From a bacterium (GTDB lineage: Bacteria; Desulfobacterota; DSWW01), in assembly GCA_028277985.1 (NCBI GenBank), contig JANQFG010000075.1, positions 1-38,032 on the forward strand: a stretch of 38,032 nt of DNA. Reading direction: 5' to 3'. Shown here piece after piece: positions 16,525 to 24,602 of this stretch (positions within the stretch are counted from its first letter, which is position 1; every line of letters begins with the position of its first letter). The notes beneath the pieces are model-generated. The model saw only the letters and a program-made list of their open reading frames with translations. It was not told where the DNA came from and made no database searches. A program made the translations under genes and the position numbers.

Positions 16525-18408
16525 CTATTTCTTCTGCACAACCGGAAACTCCGCAATACGGAGATTTGTGCAGCCGTAAGGGACGAGCGTAAGGGCCTCC
16601 GACTGTCCCTCGGCTTGCACAGGGGCTGCAGGAACCGGCTCAGCCGATCCGTTCTGCTCACCCCAGGCCGGGAGCCGACGTCCCGTTACGGTAGCCGAAA
16701 CCGGTGGCGTGTCGGGATAGAACACGGTAGAGCCGACCGGGAGTTCGTTGAAAACTATTTCGCTACTTGTAGTCCCCTCCCCCAGCTCGAGCGCATAGTT
16801 CCACGGCGTCGTGGGATGAACCTCCCAATCCGCGTGCGGCGGTTCCCGCAACGGCAGGTCCTTGTTGATCTGCCGCCAGTCTTCTCCAATCCTGAGCGCA
16901 TACAGGAGAGGCCCCCGACAAACAGAGACCCCATCGTTCGGGCGCGGGATGATTCGCGGGGACATGGGCAGCGTCAGGGTCACGCTGGTTTCGCCCTGCC
17001 ACGAGCGCTCGATCGTCTGAAACCCATCCGCTGCCTGAACGGGAGACTGCTTCCCCTCCATCTCAACCGTCGCACCCTCGGCCCAGGCAGGAATGCGAAG
17101 CAGGAGAGGAAAAGAAACCGGCTCTTCTACCTCGACCCTGAATTCGAGATCTTGTCGAAAGGGATAGTCCGTCTCTACCTCGATCCGGACCGGTTTTCCA
17201 CCAACCTCCGTCCGGAGGCTCGAGGGGGCATGCACCACCGCGGCTATGCCGCCCGACCGGGTCCGCATCCAGAGATGGGCTGTGAATTTCGGCCATGCCT
17301 GACTCAGGTTTGCTGTGCAACAGCCAAAGTAGGGCTCGAGGCCGAAGATATTCGCGTCCGGCCCGTTCGTGGTCCACGGGCGGTTCTCCCGCACGCTGCA
17401 TTCGATCTGATTCAACTGTTGAACGTATTGATGGGCCCACATGTCCGGCGAAAAGGTCGCCGGAAGCGCATTGAAGGCGATCATCTCGAGTCGGTCGGCA
17501 AACGCGGGGTCCCCCAGAAGGCCGATCAACCATTCCAGGGAGTACATGTACTCGGCCACAGCGCACAGCTCGGTCCCTTGAACCGCACTCGTTCCTGCGA
17601 GGCACTCGTCTCCCGAGAACACACCCGTGGGCATGCCATGATATTGGTCCAGGGTGGAGATCATTTCCCGGGCCGCTTTCCTGTCCTCCTCATCTCCGGT
17701 GAGACGCCACCAGAGCGCACCGGCCTTGAGAGCCATCGCATTGTTCACCACGTGCCCGGCGAAGCTCCATCGGCCTTTCTCTGTCGGTTCGGTAAGCGGC
17801 CATCGACGCAAGAATTCCTGCCAGCCGAAGCCCTGGGCATGCAGCGTGACGGCGAGTTCGAGCAGCCAGTCTTCTCCGGTCTTCTCGTAGAGCCACCAGA
17901 TCGAGATGAGGAACTCGAACCATCGGAACAGCCCCCAACCCCACAGAGGCTGACTCTCGATGTGGCGGTCCAGGAGCCGCAGAGCATTCTCTACGGTCCG
18001 GACAACGCGCTCATCCCCTGTTGCATCGTGCCAGCCCACCAGCATCTTCAGGGCAAGGGCCTGGGACCACAGATCCGCCGCCTCCACCTTGTCCTGCACG
18101 CGTGGCCCGAGCCAACCATCCAGGTTCTGGTGGGTGAGGATGTACTCCATGTAGCCTGTGATTCTCTGCTTGAGGTCGGTGTTGTCGGTCAACCACGCCA
18201 GCGGGATCACCCCATCCAGCCAGTAGGGCATTCGTTCCCAGCCCTCGGCACTTCCACCGATCCAAGCGCTATCCTTGATGTCGGGCCAGAACTGGTCCAG
18301 ATGCCCGCTGAGGCCCTGCGTCTGGATGTAGAGCTGCTCTGCAAGCCATCCCCGGGGCGTGATCGCACCGATCGGGAAAGGTCGGAATCGGGGCTCCTTC
18401 AGCCTCAT
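16525..18408 (-). CDS. Glycoside hydrolase family 127 (beta-L-arabinofuranosidase, DUF1680)
   Basis: A 627-residue protein with the alpha/alpha barrel and C-terminal beta domains of GH127. The metal and catalytic motifs of HypBA1-type enzymes are recognisable: E280 and C282 in GTELCAVAEYMYS, and the paired cysteines C363-C364 in YFGCCTANLSQAWPKF, one of which is the nucleophile in this family. E268 in GVFSGDECLAG is a candidate acid/base. No signal peptide is seen, so it would act in the cytoplasm on imported sugars. The start codon overlaps the stop of the scramblase-like gene by 4 bp. A lone sugar hydrolase among lipid genes is unusual; a glycolipid substrate is possible. Confidence 0.9.
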   Translation of the reverse strand: MRLKEPRFRPFPIGAITPRGWLAEQLYIQTQGLSGHLDQFWPDIKDSAWIGGSAEGWERMPYWLDGVIPLAWLTDNTDLKQRITGYMEYILTHQNLDGWLGPRVQDKVEAADLWSQALALKMLVGWHDATGDERVVRTVENALRLLDRHIESQPLWGWGLFRWFEFLISIWWLYEKTGEDWLLELAVTLHAQGFGWQEFLRRWPLTEPTEKGRWSFAGHVVNNAMALKAGALWWRLTGDEEDRKAAREMISTLDQYHGMPTGVFSGDECLAGTSAVQGTELCAVAEYMYSLEWLIGLLGDPAFADRLEMIAFNALPATFSPDMWAHQYVQQLNQIECSVRENRPWTTNGPDANIFGLEPYFGCCTANLSQAWPKFTAHLWMRTRSGGIAAVVHAPSSLRTEVGGKPVRIEVETDYPFRQDLEFRVEVEEPVSFPLLLRIPAWAEGATVEMEGKQSPVQAADGFQTIERSWQGETSVTLTLPMSPRIIPRPNDGVSVCRGPLLYALRIGEDWRQINKDLPLREPPHADWEVHPTTPWNYALELGEGTTSSEIVFNELPVGSTVFYPDTPPVSATVTGRRLPAWGEQNGSAEPVPAAPVQAEGQSEALTLVPYGCTNLRIAEFPVVQKK

Positions 18409-19007
18409 CGGTCGCCCTTGTTCTCGAAATGCACGAAGTCGATCAGAAAGACCGCCCCCATGAAGAGGGCCTTCATCTTGACGTCCCAGTCGGCAGGAAA
18501 CATCACACCGAAATTGTCCGCGTCCGAGAAGCCTTCTTTAAAGAGGCCGCTCCACTTCTTCGTGATCTTGCCGACCTCCATACCGTCCTTTCTGATCTCG
18601 AAGGTCCAGGGATGAAGGATCGGGCCGAAAAGCTGGTACACTTCCTGGCCGGCAGGGTCGAGGACCGAATAGATGCGGCGCAGAATCGAGAATCGCCTCT
18701 CGACCACGCCCAGCGGTTGTCCGTTCGCATCGACCACCTCGGCCCGGTGAAAGAAGAACCGAAACGGCCGGTTGACCCGCAACACCTCGTTGCCGTCTTC
18801 GCTCACCACGACCATCGTGAAGGGGCGGAGCGCCTTCAAGAACAAGCGCAGCAGCGTGGAGCCGGCTTCCTCGGCGGCCAGATACAGCCTCTGACCCGAC
18901 ACGTCCGAGATAGCGTATTTGTTCTTGGTCTCGAAGCCTGTGAGGATCTCACCCCATTCCTTCACTTGCCTCACTACCAAACCACTGATCGATGACAACC
19001 TGTGCAC
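18405..19007 (-). CDS. Phospholipid scramblase/LURP-one-related protein
   Basis: A 200-residue protein with the tubby-like scramblase fold pattern: NKYAISDVSGQRLYLAAEE near 29-47, a central strand FTMVVVSEDGNEVLRVNRPF, GVVERRFSILRRIYSVLD, then VGKITKKWSGL with FSDADNFGV, and a C-terminal hydrophobic helix ending GAVFLIDFVHFE. These match bacterial members of the scramblase family (PF03803). Bacterial function is unclear; eukaryotic members bind membranes. The gene overlaps the GH127 gene by 4 bp (ATGA), so translation is coupled. Confidence 0.82.
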   Translation of the reverse strand: MHRLSSISGLVVRQVKEWGEILTGFETKNKYAISDVSGQRLYLAAEEAGSTLLRLFLKALRPFTMVVVSEDGNEVLRVNRPFRFFFHRAEVVDANGQPLGVVERRFSILRRIYSVLDPAGQEVYQLFGPILHPWTFEIRKDGMEVGKITKKWSGLFKEGFSDADNFGVMFPADWDVKMKALFMGAVFLIDFVHFENKGDR

Positions 19008-19020
19008 GCCGAACCTCCTT

Positions 19021-19662
19021 TTATCTCTTTCCCAGAAATTGGAAGCCTTTCGCAGTGCTTCCGTTCATGGTCGTTACCGGGATCTCCTTGTATGAAAGCT
19101 TCTGAAACCGGGACAGCAGGCTTTCGATCCAGGCGGGATCATGATGCCGCACGACGGCACCCTCCGGCAACTCGAACACGCCGTATCTGCCGTACTTCTG
19201 TTCGAAGGCACCGTACCGACCCAGGTTCTTCTCATCCTCCTGCAGCGGGTAGTCACTAACGTAAATGAACCCTCCCGGCGAAAGCACCCTCTCGATCTCG
19301 CCGATCACCTCTTCCTGCCCCTCATCAGACGCGATACAGGTCAGGACCGCAAAGAGAAGGACAAGGTCAAAGGCGTCATCCTCAAAGGGCAACCTGGAGC
19401 CACGGACTTCTCTCAAATCCAATGCCGGATACTCCCGTCTGCCCCGTTCGATCATGGCGGCAGAGATATCGGTTCCGATCGCCTTCGCGTAACCGATTCC
19501 TCTGATCTCTTCCACAATTCGGCCGTATCCGCAACCGTAGTCGAGGACTCTCGATTCAAAAGGAACAAACTGCTTGAGCAAGGGAACATCCAGAGGATGC
19601 GTGAAGCTCTTCTCGTCCGCAACCCGGTCCCAGTACTCGATCTGTCGATCCAGCTCGGTCAC
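19021..19662 (-). CDS. Class I SAM-dependent methyltransferase
   Basis: A 213-residue methyltransferase if it starts at GTG 19662, which overlaps the upstream SDR stop as GTGA, a usual coupling arrangement. An in-frame start at 19749 would lie inside the SDR gene. Motif I is LDYGCGYGR (40-48), motif II GTDIS (63-67), followed by LPFEDDAFDLVLLFAVL and an ERVLSPGGF motif, as in UbiE/Methyltransf_11 enzymes. Small-molecule or lipid methylation is likely, but the acceptor cannot be read from the sequence. Confidence 0.87.
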   Translation of the reverse strand: MTELDRQIEYWDRVADEKSFTHPLDVPLLKQFVPFESRVLDYGCGYGRIVEEIRGIGYAKAIGTDISAAMIERGRREYPALDLREVRGSRLPFEDDAFDLVLLFAVLTCIASDEGQEEVIGEIERVLSPGGFIYVSDYPLQEDEKNLGRYGAFEQKYGRYGVFELPEGAVVRHHDPAWIESLLSRFQKLSYKEIPVTTMNGSTAKGFQFLGKR

Positions 19663-20336
19663 ATCCACCTCATCATCACCTTTCGAAGCTTGATCAGAGG
19701 AACGACGATGCCCGGTGCCGTGTAGCCGGCAGGCCTTTTCCTCATGCACGTCTCCAGATGATCCACTGCTTTCTCTACACTCATCATGAACGGCTTCACA
19801 TCCCCCTTTGCCATTTTCGTATCAACGAATCCGAACCGCACATTGGTGACCGAAACACCCTTCGGCTTCACCGCGAGGGCCAGGCCTCCCAGATAGTTGG
19901 AAAAACCGGCTTTGGAGGCATGATACGAGGGAGCCTCGGCCGAAAGCAACTCATCGGCCACGCTGGATACGCCGATGAAGTGCCCCTGCCCCCGCTCTAC
20001 CATCCGGGGAATCACCTCCGAGGCGGTTTTCACCATGCCCGTCAGATTCACGTCCATGATCTTCGACTCTTCCTTCATATCCAGGGGGTCGAGCAATTCC
20101 CCTATCCCCACGAGGTAGATACACAGATCCGGGGGCCCTCCCCGCACCAATTCCTCAATGATCCCCGGGTACTTCGGATCGCTCACATCCGAGACGCGGT
20201 GCGTGTACGATCCGTCTTCAACCGGTGATTCGCTCCTGGAGACACCGATCACCTCCCACCCGGTCGCAAGCAGCCTTCTCGTTGCAGCCAGACCGATCCC
20301 GTCCGAATTCCCCACCAGCATTGCTCTGGATGCCAC
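19659..20336 (-). CDS. Short-chain dehydrogenase/reductase
   Basis: A 225-residue SDR beginning with GTG at 20336, seven bases after AAGGAGG. The cofactor loop is GNSDGIG (9-15); catalytic residues are S124 or S125, Y138 and K142 (YHASK). VSRSE after the second strand suggests NADP(H). It overlaps the methyltransferase gene at its 3' end and the small hypothetical gene at its 5' end. The substrate is unknown. Confidence 0.88.
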   Translation of the reverse strand: MASRAMLVGNSDGIGLAATRRLLATGWEVIGVSRSESPVEDGSYTHRVSDVSDPKYPGIIEELVRGGPPDLCIYLVGIGELLDPLDMKEESKIMDVNLTGMVKTASEVIPRMVERGQGHFIGVSSVADELLSAEAPSYHASKAGFSNYLGGLALAVKPKGVSVTNVRFGFVDTKMAKGDVKPFMMSVEKAVDHLETCMRKRPAGYTAPGIVVPLIKLRKVMMRWM

Positions 20337-20527
20337 CTTTTTTCCTCCTTGATCAGTTTCATCACCGAAAACCGGATGCGCTCCATGCTCTCGGGGGTGG
20401 CTTCTTCACAAAAGGGGATGTTCTCGCTGACCGAATCGACCAGCGCCCTCTCGACCCGGCTCCGGAGGGGTTCATCGAAGAGTGCTTCGGCGAGAATGCT
20501 CGTTCGTTCCGAAAGAGGGATCGGCAT
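20249..20527 (-). CDS. Small hypothetical protein overlapping the SDR start
   Basis: A 92-residue frame that looks protein-like over its first 65 residues (helical, charged) but whose last 30 residues, rich in W, R and G, are read through the start of the SDR gene in another frame. The overlap of 88 bp is unusually long. Either the true gene ended near 20340 and lost its stop, or the 3' part is spurious. No family is recognised. Confidence 0.45.
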   Translation of the reverse strand: MPIPLSERTSILAEALFDEPLRSRVERALVDSVSENIPFCEEATPESMERIRFSVMKLIKEEKRWHPEQCWWGIRTGSVWLQREGCLRPGGR

Positions 20528-20570
20528 GTCGAATCTGGGGGCTCCTGGCGGTAGGCTGAGTTGTCCGACG

Positions 20571-21110
20571 CTACCATTTCAGAAACGGAGGCAGGCTCAG
20601 CGGATGCTTCACAAACCAGGCCCACGCCAACTCCCCAAGCCGTTTGTGGAACCCGGCATTCGGAAACCAGTCCCTGACGTCCTTGATATACGACTTGGAC
20701 AGACCTGCTGTCACGCTCCCCATGGACACATCCACCAGATCGGCTTTTCGGAACACTTCCACCAGGGGGTACCGATCGTCCGAGTACTTGCGGACCTTGT
20801 GGTGCATGTCGATCATGAGCTCGATTTCCGGAATCCACGCCTCACGGCCGTTCTGCTCCAGGTACTCCTTCGCAAGATCAATCGAAGGTGGCAGATAGTC
20901 CAGGGTTCCCTTCGACCAGATCCCAAGGTCGTGAAAAGCTCCCGCAATGATGATCTTTTCCCGCTCTTCTTCGGTACACTCGTGCAGAGCGAAGCAGAAA
21001 TTGATCATTCGATAGACGTGATTCTTGTATCCGGTCTCATCATTGCACAGTTCTTTCTTCCACTTGCCGAGTATCTCTTCCAACAGCGGGATGCTAGTTT
21101 CGATGTCCAT
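20571..21110 (-). CDS. HD-domain phosphohydrolase-like protein
   Basis: A 179-residue protein with the metal-binding pattern of the HD superfamily: H31 (KNHVYR), H60-D61 (AFHDLGIW), H103 or H104 (DMHHK) and D124 (RKADLVDVS). Spacing fits small stand-alone HD hydrolases acting on nucleotides or other phosphate esters. It sits in the minus-strand run between the small hypothetical gene and a secreted DUF3887-like gene. The substrate is unknown. Confidence 0.87.
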   Translation of the reverse strand: MDIETSIPLLEEILGKWKKELCNDETGYKNHVYRMINFCFALHECTEEEREKIIIAGAFHDLGIWSKGTLDYLPPSIDLAKEYLEQNGREAWIPEIELMIDMHHKVRKYSDDRYPLVEVFRKADLVDVSMGSVTAGLSKSYIKDVRDWFPNAGFHKRLGELAWAWFVKHPLSLPPFLKW

Positions 21111-21128
21111 CTCGCAATCCCTCCCAGG

Positions 21129-21533
21129 CTACTGGAGCCAGAATCCTGCGACCTTGCCGTCCTTCAGGACGAGTTTCGCCAGAGTGTCATCCCCACCATC
21201 TTTAAACATCAGCTTCCACAAGTACACCTTGCATCCCTGCTGCTTGAGCTGGCCGAGATAGGTGCGTTCGTACCCTTTCTTCATGCGCGGGGCAAGCTGG
21301 GCGCTCACACCCTCGAGCATCTGTTTCGTGATGCCCGCCTTGAATGCAGCGTCGCCGTCAGCCACGAAACTGTCATAGTCGCCCGCTTCGACTGCGTCCA
21401 GAAGCTTCATCAGGACTCCGGCGGTGTCTTTCTTCTCCTCGGCGGCGGTGGCCGCTACCGCCATCCCGGCGACCAGTGCCAAAACGCAGACCGACACGAT
21501 GAACTTCGTCCGATACTTCCTCTCTCTTCTCAT
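21129..21533 (-). CDS. Small secreted protein, DUF3887-like
   Basis: A 134-residue protein starting at ATG 21533, directly after GGAGGAGAT. Residues 1-34 form a signal peptide (basic n-region, hydrophobic stretch, AATAA end). The mature part, with VLMKLLDAVEAGDYDSF, repeated short helices and a closing DGKVAGFWL, resembles the NTF2-like DUF3887 domain. A longer frame reaches 21617 but would run into the upstream gene. Function unknown; probably periplasmic. Confidence 0.8.
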   Translation of the reverse strand: MRRERKYRTKFIVSVCVLALVAGMAVAATAAEEKKDTAGVLMKLLDAVEAGDYDSFVADGDAAFKAGITKQMLEGVSAQLAPRMKKGYERTYLGQLKQQGCKVYLWKLMFKDGGDDTLAKLVLKDGKVAGFWLQ

Positions 21534-21552
21534 ATCTCCTCCGGTTTTCTCT

Positions 21553-21948
21553 TCACCATGAGTGGCCGCATTCCTCGCACCTGTATTTTCTATAAAGCAA
21601 CAACCATGCAATCCCAAGCGTCACGATCGCAAGCAGGATGATTCCGAACCGCAAAGGATTGTCCCCGATTCGTACCGATTCGCATCTTGGGCAGCGCCCG
21701 AGCTTCTCTTCATCATATGCGGTTGCTTCAGCCCTTTGTTCTCGAAGAATATCCAGAGCCTGACCGACATCCCTCTCGAGCACGACAAGCTTTACACCTC
21801 CCAGGGCGGTCGAATAGAGGGGCTGCACTGCGATCGTGTACTCATCAAAAACCTCAGCCTCGATACCCTCTGATTCGAGAAGCCCACGGGCCATATGGGC
21901 CTCAGCGGGCTGAGCGTATCTTGCAACGACTACTTGGCGGTTCGTCAT
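21553..21948 (-). CDS. DUF2007-domain protein with C-terminal split zinc ribbon
   Basis: The protein begins at ATG 21948 (GTG 21960 is the alternative). The N-terminal part (VVVARYAQPAEAHMARGLL, then GVKLVVLERDVGQAL) is the DUF2007 fold, called a putative signal-transducing domain. It is followed by CPRC, one transmembrane helix and CEEC at the end, so the two halves of a zinc ribbon flank the membrane segment. This is an odd topology: either the helix is buried in a hairpin or the knuckles belong to different compartments. Confidence 0.82.
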   Translation of the reverse strand: MTNRQVVVARYAQPAEAHMARGLLESEGIEAEVFDEYTIAVQPLYSTALGGVKLVVLERDVGQALDILREQRAEATAYDEEKLGRCPRCESVRIGDNPLRFGIILLAIVTLGIAWLLLYRKYRCEECGHSW

Positions 21949-21986
21949 TCTTCCATCCACAAACCGGCTCCTCAGCCACTCGTCCT

Positions 21987-22802
21987 CTAGGATCCTCTCA
22001 GTGTCTTCCAGGAGGGTGTCTGGAAGACACAGTCGCCCGCTTCCTGTTCCATTCGATGATACAGGGGTGCAGGCAAGGTGAGGGTAAGCGTGTCGTCCCG
22101 AAACCGCTTGCGCATGACCTCCCGCCCATCCACGCCCAGCATACCCAGGACAGCCCTGGGCTGGGGCAGTTCGGCCTGGGCATAGGCGAAGGCAGTGATG
22201 CTGTTGCAGTCAGCGCCTTGAGGCACCTGGACTGGATCGGTCCCCTCCATGACCGACCCGGCAAGCGTAATCAATCCCCCAAGCTCGCACGGGCTCACCG
22301 GAAAGATCACGGCCCGCAGGTCCTCCTCCGGCTCGGTAAGGCTCAGCGGCTTGAACAGAACGTATTCGTGCGGGACATCATGTCGCGGCAGCCCGTGAAG
22401 GATCCATGCTCTTGCCAACTCAGGGCTGCAGTGCCGGCGCTCACCATACTCATACAAGTCACGCCAGAGCTCCGGGGCCGACTCCATCACCGCCCGGTAG
22501 GACTCCTGATCGCTTACGGCCTTGATTCCTTTGCTGAACATAGCAGCGTAACGATCGAGCACCTCATCTGATTCATCAAATTCGACCCCCAATCCAAGGG
22601 CAGCCCGACCTCCTGGGCATGCAATGCTCTCACGACTGCCCCCGGCAATCCTCCCACTCTTGGCCGCCTTGGCAAAGAGATTCAGAACGCAGCCGAACTT
22701 GCCTTTCTTGAACTGTACTGCATCCTCCGGAATATCGTTACTCCAGACCACCGCCACCGGCTCGAACTCCGGCCGCAGGTTGCGCACAATCACACTGTCC
22801 AC
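21987..22802 (-). CDS. DUF169 family protein
   Basis: A 271-residue protein starting at GTG 22802 with AGGAGG six bases upstream. It shows the DUF169 pattern: GCVLNLFAKAAKSGRI, SIACPGGRAALGLG with a conserved cysteine, a central PHEYVLFKPL strand, and GADCNSITAFAYAQ. DUF169 proteins are common in anaerobes and are sometimes linked to metal or one-carbon metabolism, but no biochemical role is established. It marks the end of the high-GC core; sequence beyond it is more AT-rich. Confidence 0.85.
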   Translation of the reverse strand: MDSVIVRNLRPEFEPVAVVWSNDIPEDAVQFKKGKFGCVLNLFAKAAKSGRIAGGSRESIACPGGRAALGLGVEFDESDEVLDRYAAMFSKGIKAVSDQESYRAVMESAPELWRDLYEYGERRHCSPELARAWILHGLPRHDVPHEYVLFKPLSLTEPEEDLRAVIFPVSPCELGGLITLAGSVMEGTDPVQVPQGADCNSITAFAYAQAELPQPRAVLGMLGVDGREVMRKRFRDDTLTLTLPAPLYHRMEQEAGDCVFQTPSWKTLRGS

Positions 22803-23054
22803 ATTCTTCCTCCTCCTATCGACGGATCCTGATCGGTCTAGGGTCGGACCAAGCCAAACATACTACTACAAAAGGAATTAGGCGATAAGAGTGCTACGAA
22901 TCCAGCTTATCCGTCACCTTCTGCGCCTGGACGCTCATCGCAACTTCTTGAACCTCAGCCACATAGCTCGGTCAAACCTATATTCATTTCTCCTCATTGA
23001 GAATCTATGTTAGAATCCATCCCTATCTCGTATGTCCTCAATTTCCTCGTCGCC
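22803..23054. other. Spacer at the core/accessory junction with a short gene remnant
   Basis: There is no intact gene. On the minus strand about 22 codons near 22900-22965 end with SVQAQKVTDKLDS and a stop, and a second short open stretch in another frame lies just upstream. A similar tail recurs at about 29768-29811. This looks like a decayed gene. Confidence 0.35.
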
Positions 23055-23714
23055 TCAACTAGTCTTCATTCTCGTAATAGGGCCTAGCCTAAAATCGTTG
23101 ATGACCCTAACAAGGACACCAACGAATACTATTGCCATCATCAGGTGGTAATCCTGCACACCTCCATGGCCGTTTATGATTCTAAGTCCCAGGCTGCCAA
23201 CCAATATCGTTTGGATCGTTAGCACAGTTGAGTTCCTCTGCAGCATGAGGACGTAATCCTTTATGAGATCTTCAGGGACACCGGCCAAATTCCTTGTTAA
23301 CCATCGAAAAAGATACCAAAGAAAATAGGCCAGATGCAGTCCGAACAAGACAAAGACAAGCCCGCGTAGCTTGTCTCCACTGAATTCAGTAGCTCCATCC
23401 CAAGAAACAGAGATGATGTATGCCCCCAAGAAAGCAAGTGCGGCTACAAAATCTGCCATGACAGTGAAAAGATTCCCTTTCGGGGCCGCCTCACTCGATT
23501 CGGAGGCAGTAACCGTAAAATCGACAATGAACACCAATAGAAGAAGAACCCACGGGATCGAGGCTGAAAACACTTTCGTTCTTAGCCCGAATTCAACTAA
23601 GGATGCTCCCAATACGGCAGGATACACAAGCCCATAGACAAGGCGTTCGATAATGGGCGTGAAATAGGTCGACGATTTCGACTTCGCAATCTTGTGAAAG
23701 AAGTTCTCTGCCAT
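23055..23714 (-). CDS. Polytopic membrane protein of unknown function
   Basis: About 219 residues with six hydrophobic segments, roughly at 25-45, 52-70, 85-105, 118-138, 165-182 and 188-206. The start ATG 23714 is chosen because AGAGG lies nine bases upstream; ATG 23720 is also possible. The gene follows the methyltransferase gene with almost no gap and is probably part of the same unit. No family was recognised. It could be an exporter or a membrane effector. Confidence 0.72.
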   Translation of the reverse strand: MAENFFHKIAKSKSSTYFTPIIERLVYGLVYPAVLGASLVEFGLRTKVFSASIPWVLLLLVFIVDFTVTASESSEAAPKGNLFTVMADFVAALAFLGAYIISVSWDGATEFSGDKLRGLVFVLFGLHLAYFLWYLFRWLTRNLAGVPEDLIKDYVLMLQRNSTVLTIQTILVGSLGLRIINGHGGVQDYHLMMAIVFVGVLVRVINDFRLGPITRMKTS

Positions 23715-23720
23715 ACACAT

Positions 23721-24485
23721 TCACCTCTCATCGTGCATCGGGGGGATATAGATGGAAACTCCCGGAAACATTCGTGCCTGATGCTTGCCGATACTGCGAA
23801 TAGTCGTACGGAATTTCAACGGCCCTTCTCCATCGCCATCCTGGGAATACACTATGAGTGCGGGGTGTTTGTCTGAATAGAAACCTGCAAGATAGGCTTC
23901 AAGCGGCCTGAAGCGCTCAACTCTCTCCTCAATCGCATCTGCCGTGCCTTCTTCGCCGAATTCATAGACCTGAAACAGCAAAGTGTGTATACCTGCACAC
24001 ATCGATAGCTCCAAATTGACCAACGCGGTAGCGTCAAAAACCTGAAGACCATCTCCATAATCGATAGACAGATCTACGCAGATGGTGTCGAGACAAGAGA
24101 CAGCTGGCAGAACAACACATCGATTTCTTGCCCGATCCATTCTCCGCCGAAGCGTGGCACATATGTCGTCAAACACCAAGGGATGTCCGTAGCTCACGAG
24201 CGCTACCCCGGGGCCTCGCTTCACCTCCTCAAGTACCCTCGAGACAATCCTCTGGTAGACGATCCCTCGTTCTTCTCCTGTCCAGTACAACTCGTCCAAA
24301 TTCACTGTATTCTTGTTGAGCCGCTTCAAAGCAGTGTGTTGATCCGATAGATGTAAAACGACCCGACATCGCCGTATCGCATCTAATGTCTCTCTCGTAA
24401 TTTGACTCAACCCATTGATACCAATGCCCAGAAGATAGAGGTCCACCAACTCTGACTTTGCCAAATCTCGTGCCTTAGGACTCAA
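23721..24485 (-). CDS. Tetrapyrrole-methylase-fold SAM methyltransferase, borosin-like
   Basis: A 254-residue protein if it starts at TTG 24485 (AAGGGAG six bases upstream); a GTG start at 24548 is possible. The TP-methylase fold is visible: LYLLGIGINGLSQIT at 16-30, SYGHPLVF at 98-105, LPAVSCLDTICVDLSID at 126-142, then DATALVNLELSM. The GHP-VF and VS-D-DL-ID boxes resemble alpha-N-methyltransferases of borosin peptides (OphMA, SonM) more than cobalamin enzymes. No corrin genes and no obvious precursor peptide are nearby. It is flanked by two membrane protein genes in the same direction. Substrate unknown. Confidence 0.8.
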   Translation of the reverse strand: MSPKARDLAKSELVDLYLLGIGINGLSQITRETLDAIRRCRVVLHLSDQHTALKRLNKNTVNLDELYWTGEERGIVYQRIVSRVLEEVKRGPGVALVSYGHPLVFDDICATLRRRMDRARNRCVVLPAVSCLDTICVDLSIDYGDGLQVFDATALVNLELSMCAGIHTLLFQVYEFGEEGTADAIEERVERFRPLEAYLAGFYSDKHPALIVYSQDGDGEGPLKFRTTIRSIGKHQARMFPGVSIYIPPMHDER

Positions 24486-24602
24486 TCGATTCTCCCTTTC
24501 ATGTTCTGCCCCAAATCCGGCTAGGGATCTGCATAAGAAGAGACGCACCGAATATCAGCTTCACGAGCCATACATGCATTTCGATGGGGGCGATCTCCTA
24601 GC

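Noticed and set aside
16615..18615. 666-codon open frame on the plus strand
   Set aside because: It lies opposite the GH127 gene, whose catalytic motifs are clear; high GC and codon bias make the antisense frame open.
23721..24485. Assignment as a cobalamin-pathway (Cob/Cbi) methylase
   Set aside because: No corrin genes are nearby, and the GHPLVF and VSCLD boxes resemble peptide N-methyltransferases more.
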